Positions 26,723 to 38,127 are shown, counted from the stretch's first letter. The stretch: 64,000 nucleotides of DNA from Hymenobacter siberiensis (GCF_018967845.1 NZ_JAHLZZ010000001.1:2542001-2606000); one strand, 5' to 3'. The notes: generated by a model not told the origin, from the sequence alone. A program made the numbers and translations.

Positions 26723-27808
26723 TTACTCGCTGTACACCTTCAAATGCGAGATGACCGTCTGCGGGGCTTTGAAGTCGTAGCGTATTTTATCGCCGTCTTT
26801 CACCTTCCGCAGGCCTTCCAGCAGAATGCGGTCGGTGGCGGTGATGCCGGATTTGATAACATACAGGTCGGGCATTTCGGAAGCGATGCCCACTTCGCGT
26901 TGGTGCACCACGTTGTTTTTATCAACCACGAAAACGTACTTTTTCTCCAGAACCTCGAAGGTGGCTTTCTGCGGGATAATCAGCGCCCCTTTCAGCGGCA
27001 CGGTCATGAGCACGCTGCCGGTTTCGCCGTTGCGCAGCAGGCCATCGGGGTTGGGGAAGGTGGCGCGGAAGGCGATGTTGCCGGTTTCGTTATTGAAATC
27101 AGCCTCGATGGTTTGCACGATGCCGGTTTGGTCAAATACCTCGTTGTTGGCCATCCGCAGCTTCACATGCGCCGCCTTGTCGCTGGCTTTGGCGTGCTCC
27201 TTGTAAGCCAGGTATTCGGCTTCGGGCACGTTATAGTACACCCACATTTTGCTGTTGTCGGAGAGCGTGGTCAGCAAATCACCCTCATCCACGAGGCTGC
27301 CCAGGCGGCCTTGGAAGTGGTCCATGATACCGCTGAACGGCGCTTTCACGGTCGTGAATTGCAGGTGCGTCTGGGCCAGCGATACGTCGGCGTTGGCCTT
27401 GTCGTACTTGGCCTGTGCCAGGGCCAGCTCGCTGCTGGATACGATGTTCTTGTCGGCCAGCTTCTTGGTGTTCTGGTATTCCATTTGCACGTAGTGCGCC
27501 TCGGCCTGCGACTTTTTCAGCTCGGCCTGGTATATCGTGGGCTTAATCTGAAACATGGTTTGGCCCTGCGAAACGTGCTGGCCTTCGTCCACAAAAATCT
27601 TCTCCAGGTAGCCTTTCTCCAGGGCCCGCAGCTCGATGCGCTGGTAGGAATGCACCTGGGCCACGTACTCCTTGGTAATGGTGGTGTCCTTCTGCAAGGG
27701 GCTGGTAGCGACCAGTTTAATCTGCTCTTCTACTTCCTTCTTCTCTTCCTTGCAGCTGGTGGTGTAGAACAAAACGCCGCAGCTCAGCAGCATGATTACT
27801 CTTTTCAT
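26723..27808 (-). CDS. RND efflux periplasmic adaptor (membrane fusion protein)
   Basis: 361 aa from ATG 27808, chosen because it begins a lipoprotein signal (MKRVIMLLSCGVLFYTTSC) with Cys at residue 19; a longer in-frame start at 27964 would add 52 residues of unlikely sequence. Typical adaptor architecture: beta-barrel and lipoyl halves (YLEKIFVDEGQHVSQGQTMF and TVKAPFSGIMDHFQGRLGSL) around a helical hairpin. It connects the inner-membrane RND pump to the TolC-like protein. It is the first gene of the operon. The region upstream (27809-28338) has no gene I can support. Confidence 0.92.
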   Translation of the reverse strand: MKRVIMLLSCGVLFYTTSCKEEKKEVEEQIKLVATSPLQKDTTITKEYVAQVHSYQRIELRALEKGYLEKIFVDEGQHVSQGQTMFQIKPTIYQAELKKSQAEAHYVQMEYQNTKKLADKNIVSSSELALAQAKYDKANADVSLAQTHLQFTTVKAPFSGIMDHFQGRLGSLVDEGDLLTTLSDNSKMWVYYNVPEAEYLAYKEHAKASDKAAHVKLRMANNEVFDQTGIVQTIEADFNNETGNIAFRATFPNPDGLLRNGETGSVLMTVPLKGALIIPQKATFEVLEKKYVFVVDKNNVVHQREVGIASEMPDLYVIKSGITATDRILLEGLRKVKDGDKIRYDFKAPQTVISHLKVYSE

Positions 27809-28338
27809 AAGAACCTTGGGTAACGTGACAGGCGGGTGGTATTGCATAGGGAATGGTAATTCAGGTAGTCGCACCGGGCAGTTGGCTAAGTTCGCGATAC
27901 CTTGGGAAAGCCGGCTGGCCGGTAATGAATCAGACCGGGAAGCTGCACCGTGGCCCACTGGCACGGGGAGATTGGCAAATCATCTCACAAAAGCCATCGG
28001 GGAGGGAGATGCCTGATTGGGTGTATACATACTGCACGGAAGGCTTCGCTCAAACAGCAAAACGCCCTTGGCCACCGGCAAATCTGCATGCTCCAAACCA
28101 AGCCGAAAGCGCACATCACAGGGTGGGAGGGGCGAAGCTGCGCAGCTTGTATCGTGGGAAGACAGTACAAACTTCCCCCCGCCGGCATGAAGCGGAAATG
28201 AAGGTGTCCCGGAGTGCTATTAATTTTTGCGCCTGCATCTGCCGCGTCCAGAGGGTCTTTTGGGCCTGGAGGTGGGGCAGGTTGGTGACGAAAGTGAAAC
28301 CTTTCCTGTTACCTTTAATTCATCCAGCCCGCATAGCC

Positions 28339-28581
28339 ATGACGATAAGTAAGCAAGCAATTATCGACCGCACCATCAAAGCCATCAACCTGCTTCCCGC
28401 CGACAAGGCCGAAGAAATATCCGACTTCGCTGACTTCGTGAGCAAGCGCTACGAAGAGCAGCTACTGGCGAAAGGAATTCAGCAACTAGCCGCCGAGAGC
28501 AAGGCGTTCAATTTCCTGAACGCCGAGGAAGACCTGTACACCGAAGCCGATTTGAAAGAAGTGTACAATGAAGCTGTTTAG
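28339..28581 (+). CDS. Antitoxin-like protein (DUF2281-type), C-terminus altered by IS
   Basis: 80 aa from ATG 28339; upstream in-frame codons back to 27853 are unlikely coding. It begins MTISKQAIIDRTIKAINLLP and continues ADKAEEISDFADFVSKRYEE, like small Bacteroidota antitoxins paired with PemK/MazF toxins. The last codons (GAAGCTGTTTAG) come from the IS inserted after base 28570. Without the IS the frame would read ...VYND and stop at TAA, overlapping the toxin ATG by 8 bp. Most of the protein is thus original and may still work, though now separated from the toxin gene by 913 bp. A TACCTTTA at 28310 may be its -7 promoter element. Confidence 0.7.
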   Translation: MTISKQAIIDRTIKAINLLPADKAEEISDFADFVSKRYEEQLLAKGIQQLAAESKAFNFLNAEEDLYTEADLKEVYNEAV

Positions 28582-29483
28582 AAAGTCGGCTTTTGGTTGA
28601 TTTTTCGCAAAAAGATGACGACAAAGGCGAGCCAGTGCCAGGCCAGCCAATTGCCGACGCTGGTTTCGTAGCGCACGAGCAACGTTTTAAAGCCGTCGAG
28701 CCAAGCGTTGGCGTGTTCGACCACGACGCGGCGGCGGTAGAGTTCGGGGTCGAAAAAGGTGTCGTCGTCGGTCTGCCAGTCGGCGGCGCGGCGGTTGCGG
28801 GGAATGTTGGCCTCGATGTCGCGCCGGGCGCATTCCTGACGAAAGCCTTGGGTGTCAAAGGCTTTGTCGGCGTTCAGAAACAGCCCGGCGACGGGAATAT
28901 TGGCCGCTTCGAGCGAGGCGCAGATTTCCCCGAACAAGGCGTTGAGCTGGTGGGTGTCGTGGTGGTTGCCCGCCTGCGGGCTGGCGCAGGCCAGCGGCTG
29001 TCCCCGGTTATCGGCCAAGAAGAGGGCTGTGGTGGTACGGGCTTTCTTGCGGCCCTGATAGCCGACGGCCTCCCCGCCGTTCTTGGCGGGCGTGTGGCTG
29101 CCGTCGAGTTGGACGCTGGAACAGTCCAGATGGGCCCCGTTTTCGCGCAACAAGCGGAGCCATACCCCTTGCCAGGACCCGTCCTTGCGCCACGCATTAA
29201 AGCGGGCGTACACGCCCTGCCAGGTCAGCGATGCGCCCGTAAAAAACTGTTTAACAGGCAATAATCGCCATTGACAGCCGCTTTTGAGTTTGTAGAGAAT
29301 GGCTTCCACCAACTCGGCCGGCTCCACGACCGAGGGGCGGCCATGGGCGGAGAAGGTGAGCGCGGGCAGAATCCATTGGCGAATCATATCTTTGGACAGG
29401 ACTTCCATTAAAATGCGAAAAAAGGAGTGTTACACCTCAAATTTCGCGCTTTTTTGGGAGTCCTTTGACTTTCTAAACAGCTT
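28571..29483 (-). mobile_element. IS5-family element inside a toxin-antitoxin operon
   Basis: 913 bp, with 17-bp perfect inverted repeats AAGCTGTTTAGAAAGTC / GACTTTCTAAACAGCTT. The flanking direct repeat is CAATG (28566-28570 and 29484-29488); the right-hand copy contains the toxin start codon. The transposase gene is intact. The same ends occur on the short palindrome at 34233. Confidence 0.88.
28578..29408 (-). CDS. IS5-family transposase
   Basis: 276 aa in one frame. It has an N-terminal domain of the DUF4096 type (LVEAILYKLKSGCQWRLLPV, and WQGVYARFNAWRKDG) and a DDE domain: first Asp in SVQLDGSHTPAKNGG, second in LFLNADKAFDTQGF, and Glu in RVVVEHANAWLDGFKTLLVR. No lesion is seen, so the element could be active. 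Confidence 0.9.
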   Translation of the reverse strand: MEVLSKDMIRQWILPALTFSAHGRPSVVEPAELVEAILYKLKSGCQWRLLPVKQFFTGASLTWQGVYARFNAWRKDGSWQGVWLRLLRENGAHLDCSSVQLDGSHTPAKNGGEAVGYQGRKKARTTTALFLADNRGQPLACASPQAGNHHDTHQLNALFGEICASLEAANIPVAGLFLNADKAFDTQGFRQECARRDIEANIPRNRRAADWQTDDDTFFDPELYRRRVVVEHANAWLDGFKTLLVRYETSVGNWLAWHWLAFVVIFLRKINQKPTF

Positions 29484-29485
29484 CA

Positions 29486-29806
29486 ATGACTAAAGGCGAC
29501 GTTGTACTCATCACCTTTCCGTTTACTGATTTGAGCGGCAGCAAGCTGCGGCCGGCCGTGATACTGGCCAGCACAAGTCTGGACCTCACCGTTTGCTTTA
29601 TCACTACGCAGCTTGGCTGGCAGGAAGCTACCGACGTGTTGCTGACGCCCAGCAAAAGCAGCGGCATTCGGAAACCTTCGCTCATCCGAACCAGCAAAAT
29701 TGCAACCTTGGATAAAGCACTCGCGAAAGGGCTGCTAGGACGGCTTTCAACCACTGAAACAAGTGATTTGAATAGCCGACTTAAGTTGCTATTGCAACTG
29801 CCATAA
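29486..29806 (+). CDS. PemK/MazF-family toxin
   Basis: 106 aa, usual for the PemK/MazF mRNA-interferase family. The N-terminal signature is present (MTKGDVVLITFPFTDLSGSK then LRPAVILAS), and the fold continues through LTVCFITTQLGWQEATD. These toxins cut mRNA in growing cells and are held in check by an antitoxin encoded just upstream. Here the upstream partner (28339) has been pushed away by an IS5-family element whose target duplication includes this gene's ATG, so translation can still start but native co-transcription is lost. It is followed 11 bp later by an XRE-type protein gene. Confidence 0.82.
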   Translation: MTKGDVVLITFPFTDLSGSKLRPAVILASTSLDLTVCFITTQLGWQEATDVLLTPSKSSGIRKPSLIRTSKIATLDKALAKGLLGRLSTTETSDLNSRLKLLLQLP

Positions 29807-29817
29807 CCCAAAGCATT

Positions 29818-30123
29818 ATGCCGACGATTTCCAGCATGCTGGTCGACCTCGACGATTTCATCGACAGCCAATATGGTGCCCGTGGCACCGCCGCCCGCGA
29901 AACCTTCGAACGCGGCTACGAAGCCTTTAAGCTAGGCGCAATGCTTCAGGAAATGCGCAAGGAAAACAACATGACGCAGGAGCAACTGGCCGCCAAGTGC
30001 GGCACGACGAAGACGTACATCTCCCGCATCGAAAACAACACCAGCGACATTCGCCTCTCCACGCTCATGCGGATTGTGTGGGAGGGGTTTGGTAAGCGTT
30101 TAACGCTGACGGTGGACTATTAA
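29818..30123 (+). CDS. XRE-family helix-turn-helix protein, HigA-like
   Basis: 101 aa. The helix-turn-helix lies at about residues 43-97 (MLQEMRKENNMTQEQLAAKC, then GTTKTYISRIENNTSDIRLS). The N-terminal extension before it is typical of HigA-type antitoxins. No HigB/RelE toxin is next to it; instead it follows a PemK/MazF toxin by 11 bp. It may be an orphan antitoxin, a regulator of the preceding toxin gene, or the survivor of a second toxin-antitoxin pair. Confidence 0.78.
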   Translation: MPTISSMLVDLDDFIDSQYGARGTAARETFERGYEAFKLGAMLQEMRKENNMTQEQLAAKCGTTKTYISRIENNTSDIRLSTLMRIVWEGFGKRLTLTVDY

Positions 30124-30481
30124 TGATTTTGTATGTATTTTGAAATTATATCTGTCTTCAAAAGATGGGCCTATGTTGCTTTGGCATTGTCTCTAATGAC
30201 AGGTTGTAGCACTGGGTATAAAGTAGAGCGTGACGGTGTGTACTACGAATATTGGAACGAAGGGAGTGGGCAGAACAAAAAGAAAATCGCAAATGCTGAC
30301 GCCCGAACATTCGAGGAGTTGGAATTTGATTGTGACTGTAGCTTCAAATTCGGCAGGGACAAGAACCACTTATATATTGATGGAAAAACAATGAGGAACA
30401 TAGACCCAGCAACATTCAATTTTGTTGGAAACTGCATATTTCGTGATAATAAATCAGCGTATTTCTTTGGTTTCTATAACG

Positions 30482-31462
30482 AGACTTGTTGCGAAGTGAG
30501 TGAAGTGCGGAATTTTCGACAAACTGTACTTAAATTTAGAACATGAACTTTTCCGTAAAAAACCTCACTACTTCGCGTAAATGGCGTGCTGCCACGGGAC
30601 TCACGGCGGAGCGTTTTGCGCAGCTTTTGGCGCATTTTAAGCAGGCGTATTTTCGGTTAAATGGAACAGATATGATTGAACGTGGGGCTTTTGCGCCGTA
30701 TGAAGTAGCCCTTAAAACAGAAGAAGAATTACTGCTTTTCACCCTATTCAGCTTCAAAGCAAACTTGACGTATGATTTGTTGGGATTGGTCAGTGGGATG
30801 GACGGTTCCAACGCGAAACGCAACCAGGAATTAGGCATTACGGTGCTCCAAGAAGCGCTGGAGCAAACCGGGCATGCGCCAAAGCGGGAATTTGCGACAG
30901 TGGCCGAATTTGAAGCCTATTTTCAGGAACACGAGACGTTATTGGTCGATGGAACAGAGCAACGCAAGCAACGACCAGGAAATAAAGAGATGCAAAAAGA
31001 CTACTATAGCGGTAAAAAAAAATACACGCCGTAAAAGAGATAGTTATTTCAACGACCATTCGCTGGATTGGTTTTATCAGCCGTTGTTACGGCGGAAGAC
31101 ACCACGACTACAGTGTGCTAAAAAGCATTTTACCAGTTGATAAAGAGTGGTTTAAAAAGTTCAAGGTGCGGTTGGACCTGGGGTTTTTGGGCTTCGCGAA
31201 AGACTACGTTTGCCGGAAAGTTTTTATTCCTATCAAAAAGCCGAAAGGGAAAGAACTCACCGATGAACAACGAGAAATAAATACAAAACAAGCAAGTGAA
31301 CGAATTACCGTAGAGCATAGCATTGGCGGATTGAAACGTTATCGAATTTTGGAAGACCGATTACGTTTGCATAATTTGAACCTGTACAATGACGTGCTGG
31401 GAGTGTGTGCGGGCTTGTGGAATTTCAGCTTAAATCTGTGATTAATAGCTCGCAACAAGTCT
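30482..31462 (+). mobile_element. IS5-like element, copy 3 (981 bp)
   Basis: Same ends as copies 1 and 2 (AGACTTGTTGCGA / TCGCAACAAGTCT); target duplication ACG (30479-30481 and 31463-31465). Almost identical in sequence to copy 1. Confidence 0.93.
30543..31441 (+). CDS. IS5-like transposase, copy 3, two frames
   Basis: Same arrangement as copy 1: ORF A of 163 codons, a run of nine A, and the DDE half in the -1 frame ending at 31441. It differs from copy 1 by very few bases (for example Ala for Val in PYEVALKTEEE). Copies 1 and 3 both keep the nine-A run and so remain candidates for activity. Confidence 0.8.
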
Positions 31463-31768
31463 ACGATATAAATGATTGTGCTATTAAAGACGTTAATCCG
31501 AATAAAATAAAATTGATTTCATATCCATGGTCCAAAGCTGGTGACACGCTTATTCACGGTGGTGATAATCTGATTCTTGATGATATTAATTCGTTTAAAC
31601 CGATTGATAAAGACTGGGGCCTTACCAAACAACACGTCATTTATAAAAGTAAAATATTAGCAGGTGCAGACCCAAAGACTTTCAAAGTTATTAATAGCTA
31701 TTCAGGAAAGGATAAGTTGCATGATTATGAGTTTGGTAAAATTAAGGATTGAAAACCTTCTTTAAAAG

Positions 31769-31803
31769 AAAATGCCCCGTAACGAATTCGTTACGGGGCG
31801 TTT
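31769..31803. terminator. Convergent terminator
   Basis: Palindrome centred on GAATTC: AAATGCCCCGTAACGAA / TTCGTTACGGGGCGTTT, nearly identical to the one at 21754. It lies between the DKNYY gene (+) and katG (-). Confidence 0.75.
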
Positions 31804-31860
31804 CTTTTGAGGCTTCAGCTGCATCCGCACCTCACGGGGCGGAAGCGCTGGCGGGTGGCA

Positions 31861-34301
<2,441 letters not shown>

Positions 34302-34523
34302 GCTTCGTTTTCTACAAATTTAATTGGTGCGAAATCATAATCAAAATTGATTTTATTTATAACTTTATAACCAAAGTATATATTAGCGCTTCGGCTGCAC
34401 TCTATGAACGCCCAACAGCTTGGGTACCTCGTAGCTCTGGATACGTGCCTCCAGTTTGGCCTCAGCACAAAAGTTGGGCTACCGATTTTTAGCCCAACCA
34501 TTGCCAAGTTATAAACCGTTGCA

Positions 34524-34567
34524 CATGGAAATGCCCCGTAACCAATCAGTCGCGGGGCATTTCCATG
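34524..34567. terminator. Terminator of the molybdenum-hydroxylase operon
   Basis: Perfect 14-bp stem CATGGAAATGCCCC (34524-34537) / GGGGCATTTCCATG (34554-34567), 30 bp past the paoC-like stop on the minus strand. Confidence 0.65.
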
Positions 34568-34597
34568 TCACCTCGGCGGCACTGGCCGCTGGCGTTT

Positions 34598-36838
34598 CTA
34601 CAGCAGCTTGTCAATCGTGATGGGCATGTCGCGCACGCGTTTGCCAGTGGCGTGGTAAATGGCGTTGGCCACGGCGGCGGCCACGCCCAGCATGCCTACT
34701 TCACCTAGGCCTTTGATGCCGAGGGGATTGACTTTGTCATCTTCCTCGCTCACGAAAACGACGTCGATGTCGTGAATGTCGGCATTCACGGGAATGTGGT
34801 ATTCGGCCAGGGAGTGGTTCATGTAGCGGCCGAAGCGGTGGTCCATCACCGATTCTTCCATCAGGGCCATGCCGAGGCCCCACACCACGGAGCCGAGCAC
34901 TTGGCTGCGGGCCGTTTTGGGGTTGATGATGCGGCCGGCGGCCACGGCATTCACCACGCGGGTAACGTGCACGGTCATCAGGTCGGGGTCCACTTTCACC
35001 TCAGCGAAAACGGCGTTGTGGGCGTGCATGGAGTATTTCGGCGGCTTCAGCATTTCCAGCTTGGCCAGTACGGTGGAGTTTTCGGCCTCAATGCTGGGCT
35101 CGCCGCTGGCCTGCACCACATCGCGCAGTACCACGGCCTGGGTGTCGTCGGAGCGCAGGCGCATTTGGCCGTTGACAAACTGCACGTCGTCTATTTTGGC
35201 ATCCTTGAAAGCCGGATGGTCCATCTTTTGGGCCTGTTTGAGCAAGGCTTCGCCCAGCTTGGTGCAGGCTTCCACCACGGAGTTGCCGACCGAGGCGGCC
35301 GTCCAGGAGCCGCCCTGAATGGGCGATTGGGGCAGGGTGGTATCGCCGAGTACGAAGGTGACGGCCTCGATGGGCAGGCCCATGCTTTCGGCCGCAATCT
35401 GCGTCATAATGGTGTAGGTGCCGGTGCCGATTTCGTTGGTGCCGCTGCTCACGGTGAGGTGGCCGTCGGCGTCGAGGCTGGCTTTAACGGTGGCGGGCAT
35501 TTTTGAGGCGTCCCAGACGCCGCCGCCCATGCCCCAGCCCACCAGTAGGTTGCCGTCGCGCATCGAGCCGGGCTCGGGCGTGCGCTGCTCCCAGCCAAAT
35601 TTGGCGGCTCCTTCGTGGTAGCACTTGCGCAGGGCCTTGCTGGAGTAGGGCAGGTCCTGGGCCTGGTCGATATCAGAGTAGTTGCGGAGGCGGAATTCGA
35701 GCGGGTCGAGGCCGGCGGCGTAGGCCATCTCGTCCATCGCAATTTCCAGCGCAATGGAGCCCGAGGCCGCTCCGGGGGCGCGCATATCCAGCGGCGTGTA
35801 GATGTCGGCCTTGGCCAGGCGGTAGCCCAGCGCCACGTTTTTACAGTTGTAGAGCATGCCGCTCCAGCCCACCACGTTTTCGGTGAAGTCCTCAAACTGC
35901 GAGGTTTCGGCCACGGCGAAGTGGTTGATGCCGGTGAGCGAGCCGTCGGCCGCCGTGGCCAGGGCTACGTGCTGCAGGGTTTCGGCCCGGTGGCCGAAGC
36001 TGAACATCTGCTCGCGGGTGAGCGAAACGCGCACCGAGCGCTCCAGCTGTAGCGAAGCCATCACGGCCAGCAACAATTGGTATTGGGGCCGCAGGCCGGA
36101 GCCGAAGCCGCCGCCGGTGTACTTCGAAATCACCCGCGCCTGGTCCTTGCTCAGCCCGAAAACTTTGGTCACGAGCAACTGGCTGTTGAAGGCACCCTGG
36201 GTTTTATCGTAGATATTCAGGTACTTGTCGCCCAGCCACTCCACGGTAGTGGCGAACATCTCCATGGGGTTGTGGTGCTGGGCGTGGTGCGAGTACTGCG
36301 CCTCCATGTGGGCCACGCCTTCCTGCCAGCCCTTGCCAAAGTTGCCGCGCGACTTTGGTGGCTTGTAGCCGGCTTTGCCTTTGCCGGGCTCATAGGCCTC
36401 GTCCATGTGCTGGCTCAGCTCGGTTTCATGGGGAGCTTCCTCGTACTCGATGTGCAGGATGGCTGCGGCATAGCGGGCCAGCTCAAAGGTGTCGGCCACC
36501 ACCAGCGCCACCGGCTGCAGGCTGTACTTGATTTCGGCGTCGTGCAGTGGCCGGAACGGCGAGCCGCCTGGGGCAATCTGGTCCTGGTAACTGCGGTCGA
36601 GCAAGGCATAATGCGGCACGTTCTCGTGCGAGAAAACCTGCTGCACGCCAGGCAGTGCCAGCACCGGCGCGGCGTCGATTTTTATGATTTTACCCTTCGC
36701 AATGGGGCTGCTCACCACGTAGCCGTACAGCAGGTTCGGCACGTTGTATTCGGCGGCGTATTTGGCGGAGCCAGTCACTTTGGCCGGCCCATCCACGCGG
36801 CTGGTGGGCTTGCCGATATAGTCGGTTTGGAGAGTCAT
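34598..36838 (-). CDS. paoC: Xanthine-dehydrogenase-family molybdopterin subunit (PaoC-like)
   Basis: 746 aa, normal for the large subunit of three-subunit molybdenum hydroxylases. Cofactor-binding stretches include GGGFGSGLRPQYQLLLAVMA, DMRAPGAASGSIALEIAMDE and GSWTAASVGNS; the likely catalytic Glu lies in IKGLGEVGMLGVAAAVANAI near the C-terminus. Members oxidise aldehydes or N-heterocycles and pass electrons to FAD and 2Fe-2S partners. The gene order (2Fe-2S, FAD, Mo) and subunit sizes match PaoABC aldehyde oxidoreductase rather than classical xanthine dehydrogenase. Substrate is not known. A class C palindrome separates it from the FAD-subunit gene. Confidence 0.88.
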   Translation of the reverse strand: MTLQTDYIGKPTSRVDGPAKVTGSAKYAAEYNVPNLLYGYVVSSPIAKGKIIKIDAAPVLALPGVQQVFSHENVPHYALLDRSYQDQIAPGGSPFRPLHDAEIKYSLQPVALVVADTFELARYAAAILHIEYEEAPHETELSQHMDEAYEPGKGKAGYKPPKSRGNFGKGWQEGVAHMEAQYSHHAQHHNPMEMFATTVEWLGDKYLNIYDKTQGAFNSQLLVTKVFGLSKDQARVISKYTGGGFGSGLRPQYQLLLAVMASLQLERSVRVSLTREQMFSFGHRAETLQHVALATAADGSLTGINHFAVAETSQFEDFTENVVGWSGMLYNCKNVALGYRLAKADIYTPLDMRAPGAASGSIALEIAMDEMAYAAGLDPLEFRLRNYSDIDQAQDLPYSSKALRKCYHEGAAKFGWEQRTPEPGSMRDGNLLVGWGMGGGVWDASKMPATVKASLDADGHLTVSSGTNEIGTGTYTIMTQIAAESMGLPIEAVTFVLGDTTLPQSPIQGGSWTAASVGNSVVEACTKLGEALLKQAQKMDHPAFKDAKIDDVQFVNGQMRLRSDDTQAVVLRDVVQASGEPSIEAENSTVLAKLEMLKPPKYSMHAHNAVFAEVKVDPDLMTVHVTRVVNAVAAGRIINPKTARSQVLGSVVWGLGMALMEESVMDHRFGRYMNHSLAEYHIPVNADIHDIDVVFVSEEDDKVNPLGIKGLGEVGMLGVAAAVANAIYHATGKRVRDMPITIDKLL

Positions 36839-36853
36839 AAGAGTGGATTAGAA

Positions 36854-36992
36854 GTAGGGGCGGGGTCGTACCCGGTAGGGCTTGTCCCCGCCCGTCGTTG
36901 AACGACTGGCCAAGGGGATATCTGATGTGGGTACTAGCGTTTGTGCAACGACGGGCGGGGTCAAGCCCTACCGGATACGACCCCGCCCCTAC
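36854..36992. repeat. Class C palindrome, 47-bp arms
   Basis: Arms 36854-36900 and 36946-36992 (core GGTAGGGCTTG) pair with two mismatches in 47. It fills almost the whole gap between the FAD-subunit and Mo-subunit genes. Confidence 0.92.
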
Positions 36993-36997
36993 GCCCC

Positions 36998-38023
36998 TTA
37001 CGGGTTGGAGTTCAAAAAAGCGTTGGTATCAACCGTTTCATTCATCTCCGTCGCCTGTTTGAGCGCCCGCACAATGGCGCGCTTGGCCAGCTCAATCTTG
37101 AATGTGTTTTCCCCGTAGCCTTTGGCGTTTTCGAGCACCTTGGCCGCCACGCGACGGAAGGTGTCGGCCGTGGCGGGCTGGCCGATGAGCATTGCCTCGG
37201 CCTCCTTATCGCGCCAGGGCTTGTGGGCCACGCCGCCCAGGGCCAGGCGCGCATCTTTTATGGTATTGCCGTCCAGCTCCAGCGCGGCCGCCACGCTCAC
37301 TAGGGCGAAGGCGTAGCTGGTGCGGTCGCGCAGCTTGAGGTAGCTGAAGTTCTTCGCGAAGCCTTTTTCCGGTAAGTCGAGGCCGGTGATGAGCTCGCCG
37401 GGCTCCAGGGTGTTGTCGCGCTCGGGGTGGTCGCCGGGCAGGCGGTGAAAATCCTCAAATTTGATGGTGCGCTCGCCGTTGGGGCCGCTCACGCGCACGG
37501 TGGTGTCGAGGGCGGCCAGGGCCACGCACATGTCCGAAGGGTGGGTGGCAATACAGGAGTCGCTGGTGCCCAGAATGCCGCACACGCGGTTGTAGCCGCC
37601 AATGGCCGAGCAGCCCGAGCCCGGCTCGCGCTTGTTGCAGGGCGTGGCCAAGTCGTAGAAATAGTAGCAGCGGGTGCGCTGCATGAGGTTGCCGCCGTCG
37701 GTGGCCATGTTGCGCAGCTGCGGGCTGGCCCCGGCCAGAATGGCCTGGTTCAGCAGCGGGTAGCGCTTCTCCACTTCGGGGTGCCAGGCGGTATCGGCAT
37801 TGCTGGCGAGGGCCCCGAGGCGCAGGCCGCCATCAGGCAGGGTTTCGATGGTGTCGAGGCCCAGCTTTTTGAGGCCGATGAGGTGCGTGGGGCGGGCCAC
37901 GTTTTCCTTCATCAAATCGACCAGATTGGTGCCGCCCCCGATGTAGGCCGAGCCTTCGTGCGCGGCTTTATCCTGCACGGCGCCCGCCACGGCGGCGGCT
38001 TGGGTGAAAGTGAAACTGTTCAT
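36998..38023 (-). CDS. paoB: FAD-binding subunit of molybdenum hydroxylase (PaoB-like)
   Basis: 341 aa from ATG 38023 (MNSFTFTQAAAVAGAVQDKA); a longer in-frame start at 38104 would overlap a repeat and is unlikely. FAD-binding signatures of the CO-dehydrogenase flavoprotein family are present: SAYIGGGTNLVDLMKENVAR and ASPQLRNMATDGGNLMQRTR. The cysteine-rich CYYFYDLATPCNKREPGSGC segment matches the extra 4Fe-4S cluster known in PaoB-type subunits. It carries electrons from the 2Fe-2S centres to the final acceptor. Confidence 0.88.
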   Translation of the reverse strand: MNSFTFTQAAAVAGAVQDKAAHEGSAYIGGGTNLVDLMKENVARPTHLIGLKKLGLDTIETLPDGGLRLGALASNADTAWHPEVEKRYPLLNQAILAGASPQLRNMATDGGNLMQRTRCYYFYDLATPCNKREPGSGCSAIGGYNRVCGILGTSDSCIATHPSDMCVALAALDTTVRVSGPNGERTIKFEDFHRLPGDHPERDNTLEPGELITGLDLPEKGFAKNFSYLKLRDRTSYAFALVSVAAALELDGNTIKDARLALGGVAHKPWRDKEAEAMLIGQPATADTFRRVAAKVLENAKGYGENTFKIELAKRAIVRALKQATEMNETVDTNAFLNSNP

Positions 38024-38025
38024 AA

Positions 38026-38127
38026 AGTGAAATAGTGAGCTGGTGAGTGCTAGGGAGCTTTGAAGGAGGCGGGTGAGGGTGAATTTGAAATATCTACTCA
38101 CCATTTCACCAGCTCACTCTATTTCAC
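38026..38127. repeat. Imperfect palindrome overlapping the paoA stop
   Basis: GTGAAATAGTGAGCTGGTGAG at 38027 and a complementary arm at about 38097-38127 flank the gap. The right arm includes the last codons and stop of the 2Fe-2S subunit gene. Similar low-complexity arms occur at 54648-54708 and inside topB. Confidence 0.65.

Larger units (their letters stand above)
30133..31752 (+). pseudogene. DKNYY-domain lipoprotein gene split by IS
   Basis: The 5' part starts MYFEIISVFKRWAYVALALS and has a lipobox SLMTGC; it contains DKNYY-type repeats (KFGRDKNHLYIDGKTMRNID then ATFNFVGNCIFRDNKSAYFF). After removing 30482-31465 (IS plus one ACG duplication), codons join perfectly as GFYNDINDCAIKDVNPNKIK and continue through QHVIYKSKILAGADPKTFKV to TGA at 31750. 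The rebuilt protein has 211 residues. The gene is AT-rich compared with its surroundings, which suggests foreign origin. DKNYY proteins are cell-surface or periplasmic and of unknown function. The truncated product may still be exported. Confidence 0.85.

Noticed and set aside
27853..28338. Long N-terminal extension of the antitoxin frame
   Set aside because: The part before 28339 has no protein-like character, while the ATG at 28339 begins a sequence typical of the family. The 530-bp gap 27809-28338 shows no supportable gene.
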